From positions 2,498,501 to 2,562,500 of the forward strand of contig JAULSR010000001.1 of NCBI GenBank assembly GCA_030512295.1: DNA of 64,000 nucleotides, read 5' to 3'. The notes beneath the pieces were generated by a model. That model worked only from the letters and a program-made list of their open reading frames with translations, was not told the origin of the DNA and did not search any database. The DNA is from Bombardia bombarda (taxonomy: Eukaryota > Ascomycota > Sordariomycetes > Sordariales > Lasiosphaeriaceae). A program made the position numbers and the translations under genes. Below are positions 16,505 through 29,200 of this stretch, in pieces (the first letter of the stretch is position 1; the number at the start of each line of letters is the position of its first letter).

Positions 16505-19500
16505 ATGGCTGCACCCGACGACGCAGGCACGCACGAGACGCGGGAGGCACAGGCGCCACAGGAACCGCAACAGCCCCGGCACTCATTAGAGGATAGGCCG
16601 CTGTCTCCTTCCGATGCGTCAGACAAGGAAACCGTACGTTGCTGTCTGCTCTCCCCAAGAATCACATCACGCCTACTACCACTACTTGCATATTCCCCCC
16701 AAGATTACTTGACATCACCTACTGGCGGTGACGATGGCTTGGTCGCACGACGATCCAAGATCCCCAGGATACACAAATCCTGTGCTGACTGCCGTGACTA
16801 TGGTTGCTTTGCAGGACACTTTTGAAGATGCTGTCGACACCGGCTCCGTGCGATCGCTGACCCAGCGAAAGGCGTCAAACAGTCGCCCACTAACAGGAGA
16901 AAGGGCCGCCTCGGACGTCGACGACGAGGAGGACAACCAAGATAAGGTGGAAAAGCAAGAAGAAAAGGGACCCGAAACGCCCCAGTCACCTACAGCGCCC
17001 CGCATTGAATCAAAAGCAGCCGTGGCAGAAACCCCAGAGAAGAAGGTACCACGCCGGCTCTCACAAAGCTCCGTCGCCTCTCTTGTCTCCCTCGACAACG
17101 TCAACCTCGATGACGACTCGACGGCTGCTGGACAAAAAGGCAAGATCGAGGGAGCCGATAAGGCGGACAAGACCACCACCGACAAGAGCTCCCACCATCA
17201 AAAAGAGCAGTCAAAATCAATGTCTTTCAGCAGCATAACCAATGCACTTCCAGCCATGCCCTGGTCGCCCCCGCCAGCGACGTTCAAGTCAAGACCCCGC
17301 CGACGATCAGCGCGGCAATCATTCCTCCCCCACAACCAACTACCCTTCCGCCCCGCCAGCCAGCAGGAAGCTGACCAGCCCGTTCTCGTGGCTTTCGAGG
17401 AGCTCCTCAAAAGACCAGAATGTCCCGGCGCCCGTGGTTGTCTCCCCTAGGAGGAATACAGCCAGCTCCATCGCCACCCTAACGAGCAACCCCGAAATGA
17501 TGTTGAGCAAGCTGGACGAGGAGAAGGAGAGCGAGGTTAACGGGGTGACGGGCTTCCCGCGAAACAGCCTGAAGGATCGCTTCAGGTTGCTACGCATGAG
17601 AGAGGAGGTGGGCATCCCAGCCCCAGGCGGAGACGACGACAAGACCGGCGGAGCGATCATCACCCAGACAGCCCGGACCGGCGCACCGGGACTGGGCGGC
17701 GCCGACGACAAGGACAGTCTTTCAGTGCAGCCCCCGCCATCGCCCGCCCCGCCAAGCCCGAGCCGCGCTCTCGCCCCCGGGACGGCATCAGGCGTTAATG
17801 TCGGCCCTTCGGCCATCTCAGACGTACCTGTTGACTGGGATCTATGGCAGTCGGTCGTGTACGAAGGCCCTGCCGCCGTGGCCCGGACAAGCGCAGACGA
17901 GCTGAACAAGGCCATTGCCACTGGTATCCCAAACGCCATCCGCGGCGTGGTCTGGCAAGTCCTGGCCCAAAGTAAGAACGAGGAACTGGAGCTGGTTTAC
18001 CGGGATCTCGTGACGAGGGGGACAGATAAGGACAGGGACAGGCAGAGCCAGAGCAATGGTACTTCGGCGGGTGGGGCGGGTGCTAATAACGGGAACAACC
18101 TGGGCACAAAGGAGCCCGTGTCGTCGTCTTCATCCGTCACTTCGGAGCACTCTGGCGGCGTCAACGGCAGTGGCGCTCCCTCACCCACGGACAAGGACTC
18201 GGACTCTTTCATCAAGGCACAGGCGGCCGCTGCCGCTGAGCGGAAGAAGAAGGACAAGGAGGATATGTTGATGTTGCAGAAGCTTGAAAAGACGATCCGG
18301 AGGGACCTGGGCGCCAGGACAAGTTTCTCCAAATATGCCGCCGCCCAAGGGCTCCAGGAAGGCCTCTTTGGTGTGTGCAAGGCATATGCCCTTTTCGACG
18401 AGGGTGTCGGCTATGCCCAGGGGATGAATTTCCTTGTTATGCCTATTCTCTTCAACGTAAGCTCTGCTACCTCTGCGAGTTTAGTAACGCACATTCGAGA
18501 CTAACTATGTGACAGATGCCGGAAGAGGAAGCTTTCTGCCTACTGGTGCGATTAATGAACCAGTATCACCTTCGGGATCTCTTCATCCAGGACATGCCCG
18601 GCCTACACATGCATCTCTATCAATTTGAGCGGCTTCTCGAGGACCTCGAGCCAGCTCTCTACTGCCACCTCCACAGACGTGGCATCTCTCCACATCTATA
18701 TGCCACGCAGTGGTTCCTTACTCTTTTCGCTTATCGATTCCCACTCCAACTTGTCCTCCGTATCTACGATTTGATTCTATCCGAGGGGCTATCGGCCATC
18801 ATCAAGTTCGGCATCGTCCTCATGCAGAAGAACTCGGCCGCACTCCTCGCCATGTCAGACATGGCGCAGCTGACTGTCTTCCTCAAAGATCGCCTCTTTG
18901 ACGTCTATATCGATGCCACCCCATCCTCCAACTCCATCCTGGAGAACGGCTTCTTCGGCAGCAGCTCCAGCAGCATCGACAAGGAGGTCTACCGTGCCGA
19001 CCAGCTGGTCCGAGACGCATGCGAGGTCAAGATCACGCCCGAGCTGCTGAAGATGTACGCCACTGAGTGGGAGGAGAAGACGCGCGTGGGGAAGGAGCGC
19101 GAGGCGGAGCTCGACGGGCTCAAGGCCGCGAATGGAAACTACGCCGTCCGGGTGCGGCGGCTGGAGGAGCGCATCGAGACGGTGGACCGCGAGCAGGCCG
19201 CGCTGGCGACGGAGCTCGTGCACCACAAGGTGGAGAACGAGGAGCTCAGGGACGAGAATGACAGCTTGAAGGGCCAGGTCAGGGAGCTCAAGCTGGTGAT
19301 TGATACGCAGCCGCAGGAGATCGAGTCAAAGTGGCAGCTGGAGCGGGACGATCTCATGAAGCGGAATGCAAAGGTGCATGAGGAGAACCAGAGGCTGGAG
19401 AAGGAGCTCTCTGAGCTCGAGGAGGAGCTGGTGCAGACGAAGATGAGATATGCTGAGGTGAGTTTTTTTTTTTTATTCTCTTTCGGACTGCTACTATTAT

Positions 19501-19584
19501 GGTGCTAACTTTTAGTTATAGATCAACTCCCAACACGAGACGTTGACCCGCAAATGGACCGACCTCAAGCGGCAGTTTATATGA
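16505..19584 (+). CDS. gyp5: TBC-domain Rab GTPase-activating protein, Gyp5 type
   Basis: Predicted exons: 16505-16633, 16815-17287, 17367-18456, 18516-19457 and 19522-19584, totalling 2,697 nt and 898 residues. The N-terminal half is acidic and Ser/Pro-rich (low complexity). The TBC domain is encoded at ~17,890-18,870, with AIRGVVWQVL, an arginine-finger region in TIRRDLGARTSFSKY and the glutamine finger in YAQGMNFLVMPILFN, then PGLHMHLYQFERLL. The C-terminus is a long coiled coil (RLEERIETVDREQAALATEL onward). This order matches yeast Gyp5 and relatives, which inactivate Ypt1/Sec4-class Rabs in ER-Golgi and exocytic traffic. Odd point: intron 2 (17288-17366) is inferred only from a frame change. 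Its donor GTCAAG is poor, so a sequence indel is the alternative. The last exon is only 20 codons. Confidence 0.85.
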
Positions 19585-21292
19585 TGATCCACTGCCAGCC
19601 AATGTCTAGCTGGTCTGGTTCTATCATTAATTCGGCCACTTCTCGGTCTGGGATATGCATGCGCCATCTGTCAGAAACAAAAGTCAAGTCTTTCTGTGCT
19701 TCCCCACCTCTACCCCCGCGGCGTATCGGCACGTCTATCTACATTCATCGATGGCTCTATCAATGCACAGTGATGGCGTTTGAGGAAGATGCATATGATG
19801 GATAGGAGGTGAGGGGCAATGGAAAAGGCAAAGACAAAAGAAACAAGGAAGCAAGGCAAGAAGGAAGGACGAAAGGACGGATTGTGACAACAAAAAAAGA
19901 ATCATTGATTGCATTTCCCCCCCATTCCATTCATGAACCTGTCATTATATATTTACGTAAATTTTTTTTTGTTGTTTTTGGCTACACTACTGCTTGCGCG
20001 TCTCTTTTTTTTTTCCTCGCCCCCTCCCTTGCGTTGAACGTTGGGAGAGAGAAAAAAACGAGGGGAAAGGAGTGAGAAGAAAGAGGAAAGAAAGAAAGGG
20101 GCATATCGTGTATATTGTTTATTAGCATTGCTGTGGCTGGTGAATGAATGGTGGGAGAAACGGGCGAAGAAAAGAGGGTTCTGTCGGTGGGTAGGTGGAA
20201 TAAGGCGAAATAGACACATCAAGACAGGTGCAGTCAGTCTTAAGGGCATAGCATATCCGATGTTGTCGCTGGGGTTTTAACTACTAGCCAGGTAACTGCT
20301 CCTACTACTAATGGGAAGCGGCGGCGGCTTTGCTTGCTTGCTTGCTTGCTTACTTGCTTGTCCCAAGACATTATACACTTCACTTTCGGCTTTCTCGCCT
20401 TGGCTGGCTGGCTGGCTGTCGCCTGGATTGCTTCTGTGTGTGGGATACGTACATGTAAACAGGTAGATTCAAGGGTAGTCTGAAACAACAGTAATAATAA
20501 CAGTCATCATGTTGCGTTTTTCATCACTAGACGCTGGAGCAGAAAGACAAGACAGACCTTCAAAGTCTTGACGAGCATGAGAATGAGAAAGGAATAGGGC
20601 GTGAAAGGGGGCGAATGGGGGACTGATAATTGCTCCACACAACCATCTTGGTCTTACTTATTTGCTAGCTCGCTCGTGATAAGCTGCAAACCGAGTCTCT
20701 TCGACAAAGAGAGCGAAGGAGATATGTTTTGTAATACGTAATAGAACTTGACATGGCCAGGCACGCTGTGTCGGGAAGGTACCATGATGGCAGGCAGAAA
20801 CTTATCAACGATACTTTCGAGGTGAGCTCAGCCATATGGGAAAGGGGTTGGGCGCTTGCGTTATCAGTTAAAGTGCAAAATATGCCGTGTACCGAGAATA
20901 ATCAATCTTAATGACTGCAGCTGGACGATGGAATCACCCTTTATGTAAGATTCAATCACGGACGCATAACACACATGAGAACGACGCAGATCTGAATTGG
21001 GAACAGGCCCGACACGGCTGGATTTGTCATTGTTTTGATTTTCCGTTGCCCTATAAACCTGCTATGCCCTGTTGCCGGTGACGAAGCAACTGGAAGGGTG
21101 AAATGCAGCAGCGACCGCTTTCTTTTTGATTCAACCGCAGCAGCAGATCCACAAACCCAACGAGACTGGGCAAGCACGCAAAAAAAGACCTTTCAACACC
21201 TTTGTTGGCTAGAGAAAAAAAAGCCCGATGCGAGCCCCATGATGCTCTTTCCCATTTCTTCCCGGCATTCAGACCATTACTCGTTGCACCCT
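19585..21292. other. 3' intergenic region between convergent Rab-GAP and eS8 genes
   Basis: Presumed 3' untranslated regions. There is purine-rich low-complexity sequence around 19810-20100 and a GCTT/GCTG tetranucleotide tract around 20325-20360. No gene is supported. Confidence 0.55.
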
Positions 21293-22225
21293 CTACTTGT
21301 GGTGCAGCTTGCGCTGGTAGAAAGCCAGCTCCTCGCCCTCCAGAATGTATCCGTCGGCGCGGCCAGACTGGCCGGGACGGCTGGCAATGACAGCGTACAG
21401 ACGACCAGCCTCGAACTGCTTCTCGAGAGCGGCGTCGACCTTGCCGGCGGCGGCGAAGCGCTCAGCCTGCTTCTTCTCGACGCTGTTGCTCTTCTTCACC
21501 TCCTCGACGACCTGGCCCTGCTTCTGCTGGCGACGACGGCCGATGGACTGGCCGTAGTGAGCCTCATACCACTGACGGAAAGGCGCAGCATCGATCTGGA
21601 CGACGGCGGACTTGGTGAGGGTGTTGGTGCGGACAAGCTCGTTGTTGGAAGGGTGGTCTAATCGCATAAAACGGTCAGCATCATCCATCTTTTGCTCCTC
21701 AAGGAGCCACAGCTCCCCCTTCCCTCTTCCACACAGAGACCCGAAGAATTGTAACGTACAAGCGACGACGATGACACGGGTCTTGCGGGTGCAGCCCTCG
21801 GAGGCCCAGGCGAAGTTGCCGGAGTCGAGACGCAGGGCACGGTACTTGTGGTTACCGCCGCGGGTGCGCACCACGTGGACACGCTTGGCGCCGATACGGG
21901 TGTTCGCAGGCTGGCGACCTGCCTCGAAGGCTCTCTTCTTCCCTGCCGCGCTGTTAGAAATTTGCTTTCTATATGCGTGTTACAGGCTCAGAACGCAATG
22001 GTTCGGTCTTGCCGAAGCAGAGACCCTTCCAAGCGGACCTTCGAGTTGTTATGTAATTTCGGAGGAAGGATACGTACGGTAGTAGCTGGATTCAGAGACC
22101 AAAAGTTAGCAAGGATGAACGACAGCAATTATTTGAAGCAGAGGAAGGCAATGAAAAGGGAATACTTGCGCGCGCTTGGCACCCGTGTGGGAACGCTTGT
22201 GCCGAGAGTCTCTTGAGATACCCAT
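21293..22225 (-). CDS. rps8: 40S ribosomal protein eS8
   Basis: Four coding exons: 22225-22170, 22085-22078, 21942-21760 and 21657-21293, totalling 612 nt and 203 residues. The product opens MGISRDSRHKRSHTGAKRA, continues with RKKRAFEAGRQPANTRIGAK and ends with DGYILEGEELAFYQRKLHHK, unmistakably eS8 of the small subunit. Length matches the family. Exon 2 is a microexon of 8 nt (coding the AYYR junction), needed to join KRA to RKKR in frame. The first intron must use a GC donor (GCAAGT), since the only GT option breaks the frame. Introns are concentrated at the 5' end, as in many fungal ribosomal protein genes. The promoter lies in the 980-bp gap to the HECT ligase gene. Confidence 0.97.
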
Positions 22226-23204
22226 GATGTCGGACGCTGCTGGAGGGGGAGTTGCTCGTCAGTATTTTGACCTGGCGAAAATCGACCGCGACTTCGACGA
22301 GGTAAAGAGTGGCAGCGGCGGCTTGTTGAACGTGACTGTCACTCTTTACTTCCCGAAGCGTAGGCGATGGGGACGTCGGGGCGCCTGGGGGTAGCGAATT
22401 CTCGATTTACTCACCTCGTTTGTCGTTGGCTGTGCGGTTTTCGAAAGTGAAGCGAGCGTTCGCAGATGTCGATTTTGGAAAATGTGGGCGAAATTTTCGG
22501 CCACAAGTTGCGGCGGATCCGACCGGCCCAGAGCCCTAGCACCAAAAGCCGGGACCCGCAAATGTGAGCACAGACCCTTTGGTAAGTGCCAAGTGAGCTA
22601 GCCTACCAGGGTCAGAGTACGTACCGCCAAACCGCGACCCCACCACTCACAAAGCTGAAAGGTAGGGCTGCCCTTGGCGGCGGGGATAACAGAAAAGTCG
22701 AGATCCAGGCTCCCAGCGGCAGGGCTGCGCGATATGCAGTCGCAAAGCAAATCTGTTAACACTGGCACTTTGAAAGATTGTTTAATCTAGGGTAATATTC
22801 ATTGTTATCTATCAAGCCTCCGCCAACCACTGGAGCAAATGCCATGTCACAGTTAACCTCATCCTCCCAAAGCAAGAGTGCGGGAAAAGCGACCTGCACT
22901 TCGCTTCCCCGACCCTACCTGAAAACGAGGCCCAGTAGCAATGTGGGAGAAATGACAACAATATACAGTGTAGTAGTAGTCCGTTCGCCCTGTCCCTGTC
23001 CCATCATTCTGAAAATGCCTGAAATCCCAAACATGCCGACTGTACTTTGACAAGTCAGGCACTCTTTGCCCCCACCTGAACCTCCCTCAACTCCAAACAA
23101 GCATGGGGCTTGCCTGTTCCCATTCTCAACACCGCCAGCCAAGCCAATGCAAAAGTGATACCATCTTCCTCCTCTCCGCGCCCTGCAACTGCAGCCGCCA
23201 TCGT
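22226..23204. other. Intergenic: eS8 promoter side and 3' region of the HECT ligase gene
   Basis: No gene is supported. It holds the eS8 upstream region and the TOM1-like 3' untranslated region (both genes on the minus strand). Confidence 0.55.
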
Positions 23205-26200
23205 CTACGCGAACCCGAAATAGTCGCTTCCAGCAGTGATGGCTTTGAGAACCTGGCTGCGAAGAATATCATAACTCTCATATTCGGGAAGGTCAAGTTC
23301 TGGGTATTGGTTAGCATCCATAGGGGTAGTTAAGCAGGGAAGTATAAGAGTACTTACGATTAAAGCAGGTGTGAGAGCTGGGGAGTCGCTCCTTATTACC
23401 ATAGTCGCGATGAATGTTGAATCGGCTGATGCCGTTCATTCCTTCCAGCTCCTTGAATCCGTTGAGCGGCACCTTGGACGTTCCCGTCACGAATTGAAGT
23501 AGCTTCGCTCGCTCTTCCTTGTCGAAGGAGCGGACCGCTCGCCAGAACCATTGTATTTGCTGAGAGGCTACCGTGTAGTTATGGTACTCGGTATTGCTCT
23601 TCCAATCGTCCACATCAATGTCTGGGAGGCCAGAGATGAGGAGCTCGAGCTCCTGCTCATTGAAAATTGCGATGAGCTCCTCCGGGATAATGTCATGGAA
23701 CCCCTTCAAGAAGTGTTCCATCTGCTCCTTGACTGAAGAGAGAAGCTTATGCTCGACAATGAGACGAACATACTCGTGCTTGTTTTCCTCGGTGACTCCG
23801 ATATTACGTCCGTTCTCAATGAGGTCAACAACCCTTGTGACGCCGAATTCGTCGTCTTCGACCGAGAACGTCTCAACGATGATATCGGTAATATCGTTCT
23901 CGAGCATCCATACGAGCGACTTATAGTAGTCTGGGTCAAACGATTCCATGTCCTTGACGGACACGGGCTTGCCGAGGATACGCTTATAGACCGCACGACT
24001 AAAGTAGCAGTCGAGGAGTCGGCCCTCGTAAAGCGCCTTGCCAATGATGCGCCCAATGAATTTGAAGAACATCAGGTGCTCATCGTTGATCCCGCTGAGC
24101 TTGTTCGGGTGGAATGTGGTGCGATCCGAGGAGACGGGGATATAGAGAGCGTAGTTGGGGTCGAACATTTGTCTGGTGAGAACCTGGAACCACTCACGCG
24201 TAACACCACCGGCGTCTACGCCTTCTTCGCCATGGAAGCGGATGTTGAGCTTTCCAAACTTCATCTCGGCGCCCGACTTGAAGTAGAGCGATTTGAACGA
24301 GTCATGGAAAACATGCTCACGACGCACAGAAAGCTGTAGTGGTTGGTAAGATGGTCGAGTATGCTGTTGACCCGTCTTCGCGTGCACGCTACGAGTGAAG
24401 TAGTTGCGCTTGTTATCGAATTCCAGAACTTTCGGGTTTTTGACCAACAGTGAAAAGGTACCCGACATCAGCTTCGGATTGTGCCGCACCAGTTCATTCA
24501 AGATGCGTCTGTGCTCCTCAGTGAAGGTGAAGAATAGACCGGCGATGCGATCCTCTGGGGGCGGGCTGGAAAAGAGCAGCTCCTTAGACACCGGGTTTTG
24601 CGAACCGGGCCCGTCGCCTAGAGTGGTATTCTTGCACACAACCATAAGAGACTCAATGAGTGGCAACAAAATGGTAGCTACGTTGAGCATGCTTTCGCGC
24701 TGCCGAATAGCACTCAGACAGGCGCTCAGCTTATCCCACATGGTGGCAAACGTTGGGTTCCAGTACAATGATCCCAAGAGGTCCTCTTTAGTGTTCTCCT
24801 TGTTGACATCATCTTCCGTAGTTGAATCTGACTTTTTGCCCTTGCTGTCGAAAAGGTGATCAAGCGCAGTCAGAACGCGAAGCAGCTTGTTCTGCTCGGA
24901 CGCTCCGGGGGAGAATTTGGCCAGTGCAACGCCCTGAATCTCTGTGCCAGACTCGGCCTTCAAGATATGGGGAAGAAGATTATCCAGATCAGAGACAATG
25001 TTCTCGCTCAAATCCTTAGCTTGGCGGACAAGCTCCTCTCCAAACGTCTTCTTGGCACCGGGGATGTTGGATAGGTTCTTGATTGTCGAGATGGTATTCT
25101 GAAAGGTCTTGGAGCTGCATTCCCGAGCCACGAAAATGTTTATGACAAGCTTCAGGTTGTGGTCTGGAATAACAGGTGGCGTGATCTGCCGAACCTTCTT
25201 CTCTTCTGGCTTGGGCTCCTCCTTCGTTGAGCTCTCTGCAGTTGGCTGCGCAGTGTCCTTCTCCACTTGCTCCCCATCAGCGGCTGCCCCAACGGGCGCC
25301 TCGACGGCTTCAGTGACCGGTTGAGGGGGAGCCTGATCACCCGAAGCATTGGCAGTTTCAGGACTCGGCTCAGCCTTCTCACCACCAGCCTCGTTTTTCT
25401 TCGCCTCTTCCTCGGCTTCTTTGCGTCGTCGCTCAAGTGCTTGAAGCGGATATGTGACCTTGTTGAGCAAATCGGCGAGCAACTGCATCACAGCCGAGCT
25501 CTCCATGATAAGATTCCGATCCAGAAGTCCCAAGAGAGAGTTGATGGCGTATTTCTGAGACCTGCCGTTAACATCCTTGCCTTTACCCTTGCGGCTGAGG
25601 CTTCTCTTCAGGGTGGACGCAACAGTCTCATGTTCCGTCAAGAAAAGAGAGGGTATGTGTGGATTTTTTGTTGAGAGATCGACAAGCAAATCGAGACACT
25701 GCTGTACAACCAGAAGAGGTGATATTTCGGAGTTGCTCAGGATATGATTATTAGTGCTGATATTCGTGAACGTCCTCTTCAAGTTGGTCGGCGTCTTCGG
25801 CTCTTTGTCTTTCTGCTTGGCCTTCACGGAGAGCTGGCTGAAGCTCCGCTCCACTGCATCCATGTCGGTGCTTCCCTCTTGCAGAATCTGAAGGAGGGTA
25901 GATATGACCTCGAGCCTGTTGTGACGGTTCCCGCAGACGTATGTGAACACCTCGAAAAGGTAGGAGCGTATCGAACCTTGCTGGGTAACAAACATGAGCC
26001 GGAGGAGTGTGGCAATACCTGCTTTGTCGAGCATCTGCACTATAGTGCGTCGCTGTGTCTTAGCATCGCTTGTGCCAGTCGCATCGGCTTGACGAACAGC
26101 ATCTCGGGAACGCGAAATTGCGGGCGGTGCTCGGTTGGTTTGTCGCTGAGCAAGAGCACGGGCCTCAGCTGCCAATGCAGGAGGCAAATGCTCAATGAGA

Positions 26201-29200
26201 TCTTCGCCTTGGTCCATCAGCACCTGCTCCCGGAGCTCAGGTGGGAACGTGAGCAGAATGCTAGCGGGATCCATTTCTTGGGGGCCGAGTTCTTGTCCGG
26301 CAGCTGCAGCTTGCCGACGCTGCTCGTCACGCTCACGACGGCGACGTTCTTGTCGTTCCTGCTGAACTATCTCCATGCGTAGCTCTTCAGGAAGCGCCTC
26401 AAGAAATTCCTGGAAAACATCCGTGTTTTCTCCCTCAGCCTCAGCTTGCTCCCTGGCTTGTGATCGACGGGCGCTGACTGTCTGAGCAATGACTTCTTCT
26501 CTGAACTCCTCTGGAAGAGCAGCAAGATAGTCTGGGTCTATCCCAAGGTCCGTGACATCAACAGTCTCGCCTCTAATCGTGGTCAACACTCTCAGTACCG
26601 TAGGATCCGTCTGCTGCTGATCATTACCACCTCCTGCGTGAGACTCGACTCCCTCCATGGCCTGGGGGATTTGCTCAGCCTCAGCCTCGGCTAGCTCAGC
26701 TGCCTGCGCAGCGGCTTCAGCACGCTCACGTTCGGCACGTTCGCGCTCTTCTGCTTCCCGCTTCTCTCTCGCCGCTTTCTCTTCAGCCTCTTTGGCCTCT
26801 CGCTCTTTACGCTGCTCCTCCTCTCGTCGCTTTGCCTCCTCTTCTTTCTTACGTCGCTCCTGTTCTTCGCGAGCTTTGATCTCTTTCTCAGCCTTGATTG
26901 CGGCCGGGGTAAGCTTTGCAAGCACGGCCGCGTAGAGCTTGGCGGATTTGTCATTGTGCTGGAACCCAAATAGCATCTTGGCCTCCTCCTGCCACCGGTC
27001 TATCGTTTGTTCCGCCGAGAACGAGACAACTTGATGTGGCTCTTGATACACGTCACGCCGAAGTTCTGGGCGGGACTCACGGCTGTGACCGGCATGAGGC
27101 ACAGGGATACTGAGTTCGCGAACCTCGCCGCGTGGTCCTTCAGATGTTATATGAAAGCTGAGGGCGTGGCCACTTCGTCCGGAGATCGGTAGAGACTGAA
27201 CTAAGTCATTGATAAAGGCTAATGGTCCATCAATTGCGGACCCGACCAGGCCAGGAGGCAGCCCGAGACGGATCAGGTTAGGATTGTTCAGTCGCTGCTG
27301 GATGGACTCTCGTCCTTGCCGATTACTGGGGAGGAGAAGAGGGTTGACACCATCGTCTGCGTTACTGGCGGCTGTTCTCGGATTGCTGGAGCGAATGTAG
27401 CTTCGGAAGTCTGCCGGTATATTAGCGGCCGAAGTCCTGGCAATAGCGCGTTCCATGATCAAACGATCAACTAATTGATGCATGCGGGAATCAGAGGATA
27501 ATTGAGCAGCTTCTTCGAGTTCGTCAAGGTCTGCGTCAAATTGTCCATGGGCACCGGGCATGTTTGAAACGTGACGACGGGGTCTGGAAAACATACCCCC
27601 TAGTGGATCACGGGGTCCCCCTCCTATCATGAATGGCGTGGTGGGGAATGGACTTCGCGCGGGTCGGAACCGGTGGTTGGGCTCAATCGGGGCTATGTCC
27701 CAACCAAGGCCTGCTGGCATATTGGGAGGTTGAAATTCATCATCTGGCTACAGTTAGAAACGATACGAGTATGCCAGGCGGTGAAACAAGTAAACTTACG
27801 AGGATAGCCTTGTTCGTAGTACAACTCGTCATCGTCCATATCCTCTTCCTCATCCTCGTCTGTTTGCCATGTTAGCCGTGTGCATTAGTCCAATGTGACG
27901 ATAAAAATAGCTTACCATCTTCTTCCCCGCCATCATCGACGTAGTGGTCCTCGAAATCTCGGATAACTTCTCTGTCAAGATCCTCGGCGTCCATAGCGGC
28001 ACGAATCATCTGGGGGAAGTGACCCAGCTGACCGTTATCATGCAGAGCATGCATCTGTGCCTCTTGGAGATTTTGGACTTCTGCCTCGTAGTCGAGCTCT
28101 GCTTCGTCCTCTTCATCCTCTTCGTCGGTATCACTCTCCCAAGAGCCACCGTCGTCTTGAATGGGATTGCCTTCGTCGTCAATGATTTCGATATGTCCGT
28201 CGACGTCGTCCATGTCATCCGAGTCGTCGTCTTCGTCGTCCTCGTCTGTGGGCTCATCTTCGTCGTCTTCGTCCATATCTTCATCTTCGTCTTCGTCGTC
28301 ATTCTCGCTCATGATGACTTCAACGACGCCAGGGTCTCCAGGAAGACCTTCAATATGACCCATTTCGCCAATCTCGTCGTCTTCGTCACTTGGATTATCC
28401 TCCCCATCTTGTGACATCTCTTCGCCATAATCTAGCTCATCGTCATACGGCTCGTCGTCGTACATTTCATCGTCATCTAGAGACGTCAGCATGTTATCTA
28501 TCTCGTGGTAGGTGTTAATGTAACCAAAAACCATACCATCTTCGGAGTCCTCCGAAAAATCCTCCTCGCGCCCGGGCTCGAGCATGCCCAACGTGGAATT
28601 GCGGTAGAGATCAGGAGTCTCCTCTCGGTCGTCATCAACATCCGAAAGGGAAGACGCCGATGCGATCTCATCGTCCAGTGGATCGGCAGCCGTGGCAGGC
28701 AAAACATCTGACTGGCTTAAAAGGAATGCAGTCTTTGTCAGGGATCTCAGGACGCGAAGGATGTATTTGATGGTACGCTTGACGTTGGGAAAGGTGAGGT
28801 CGATTTCTGCAATGGAAGCAGTTATAGCAGCCAAGTAGCCCTTCTCGTACATTAGGCGCTTGAGTTGCGCCTGAGACCTGATGATACCGGGGTCTGTTCC
28901 GCGGGTATTGGTAGGGGTCGAGTCCTTGTCCTTTTCGCCAATCATTTGGCTCATTAGCTCTGCAAGGCAAATCATCCGACCGTACCGAACATCGAACGAT
29001 TCGCCGCTGCTAGGAACGGATGCCTCTTTGTATGCACGAAGAATGGTATCAAGGACGAACCGGCGAACAAACAACAAGTCTGGCTCATCATCGTACTCAA
29101 AGTTGTCGCGCGAACGGTCAACAGGCTTTTCCCCAGTTCTGTTCACCAGAGCCACCAACACAGCCTGTGCTTGGTTAGATGTCGCCGCCTTCTTTTTGAT

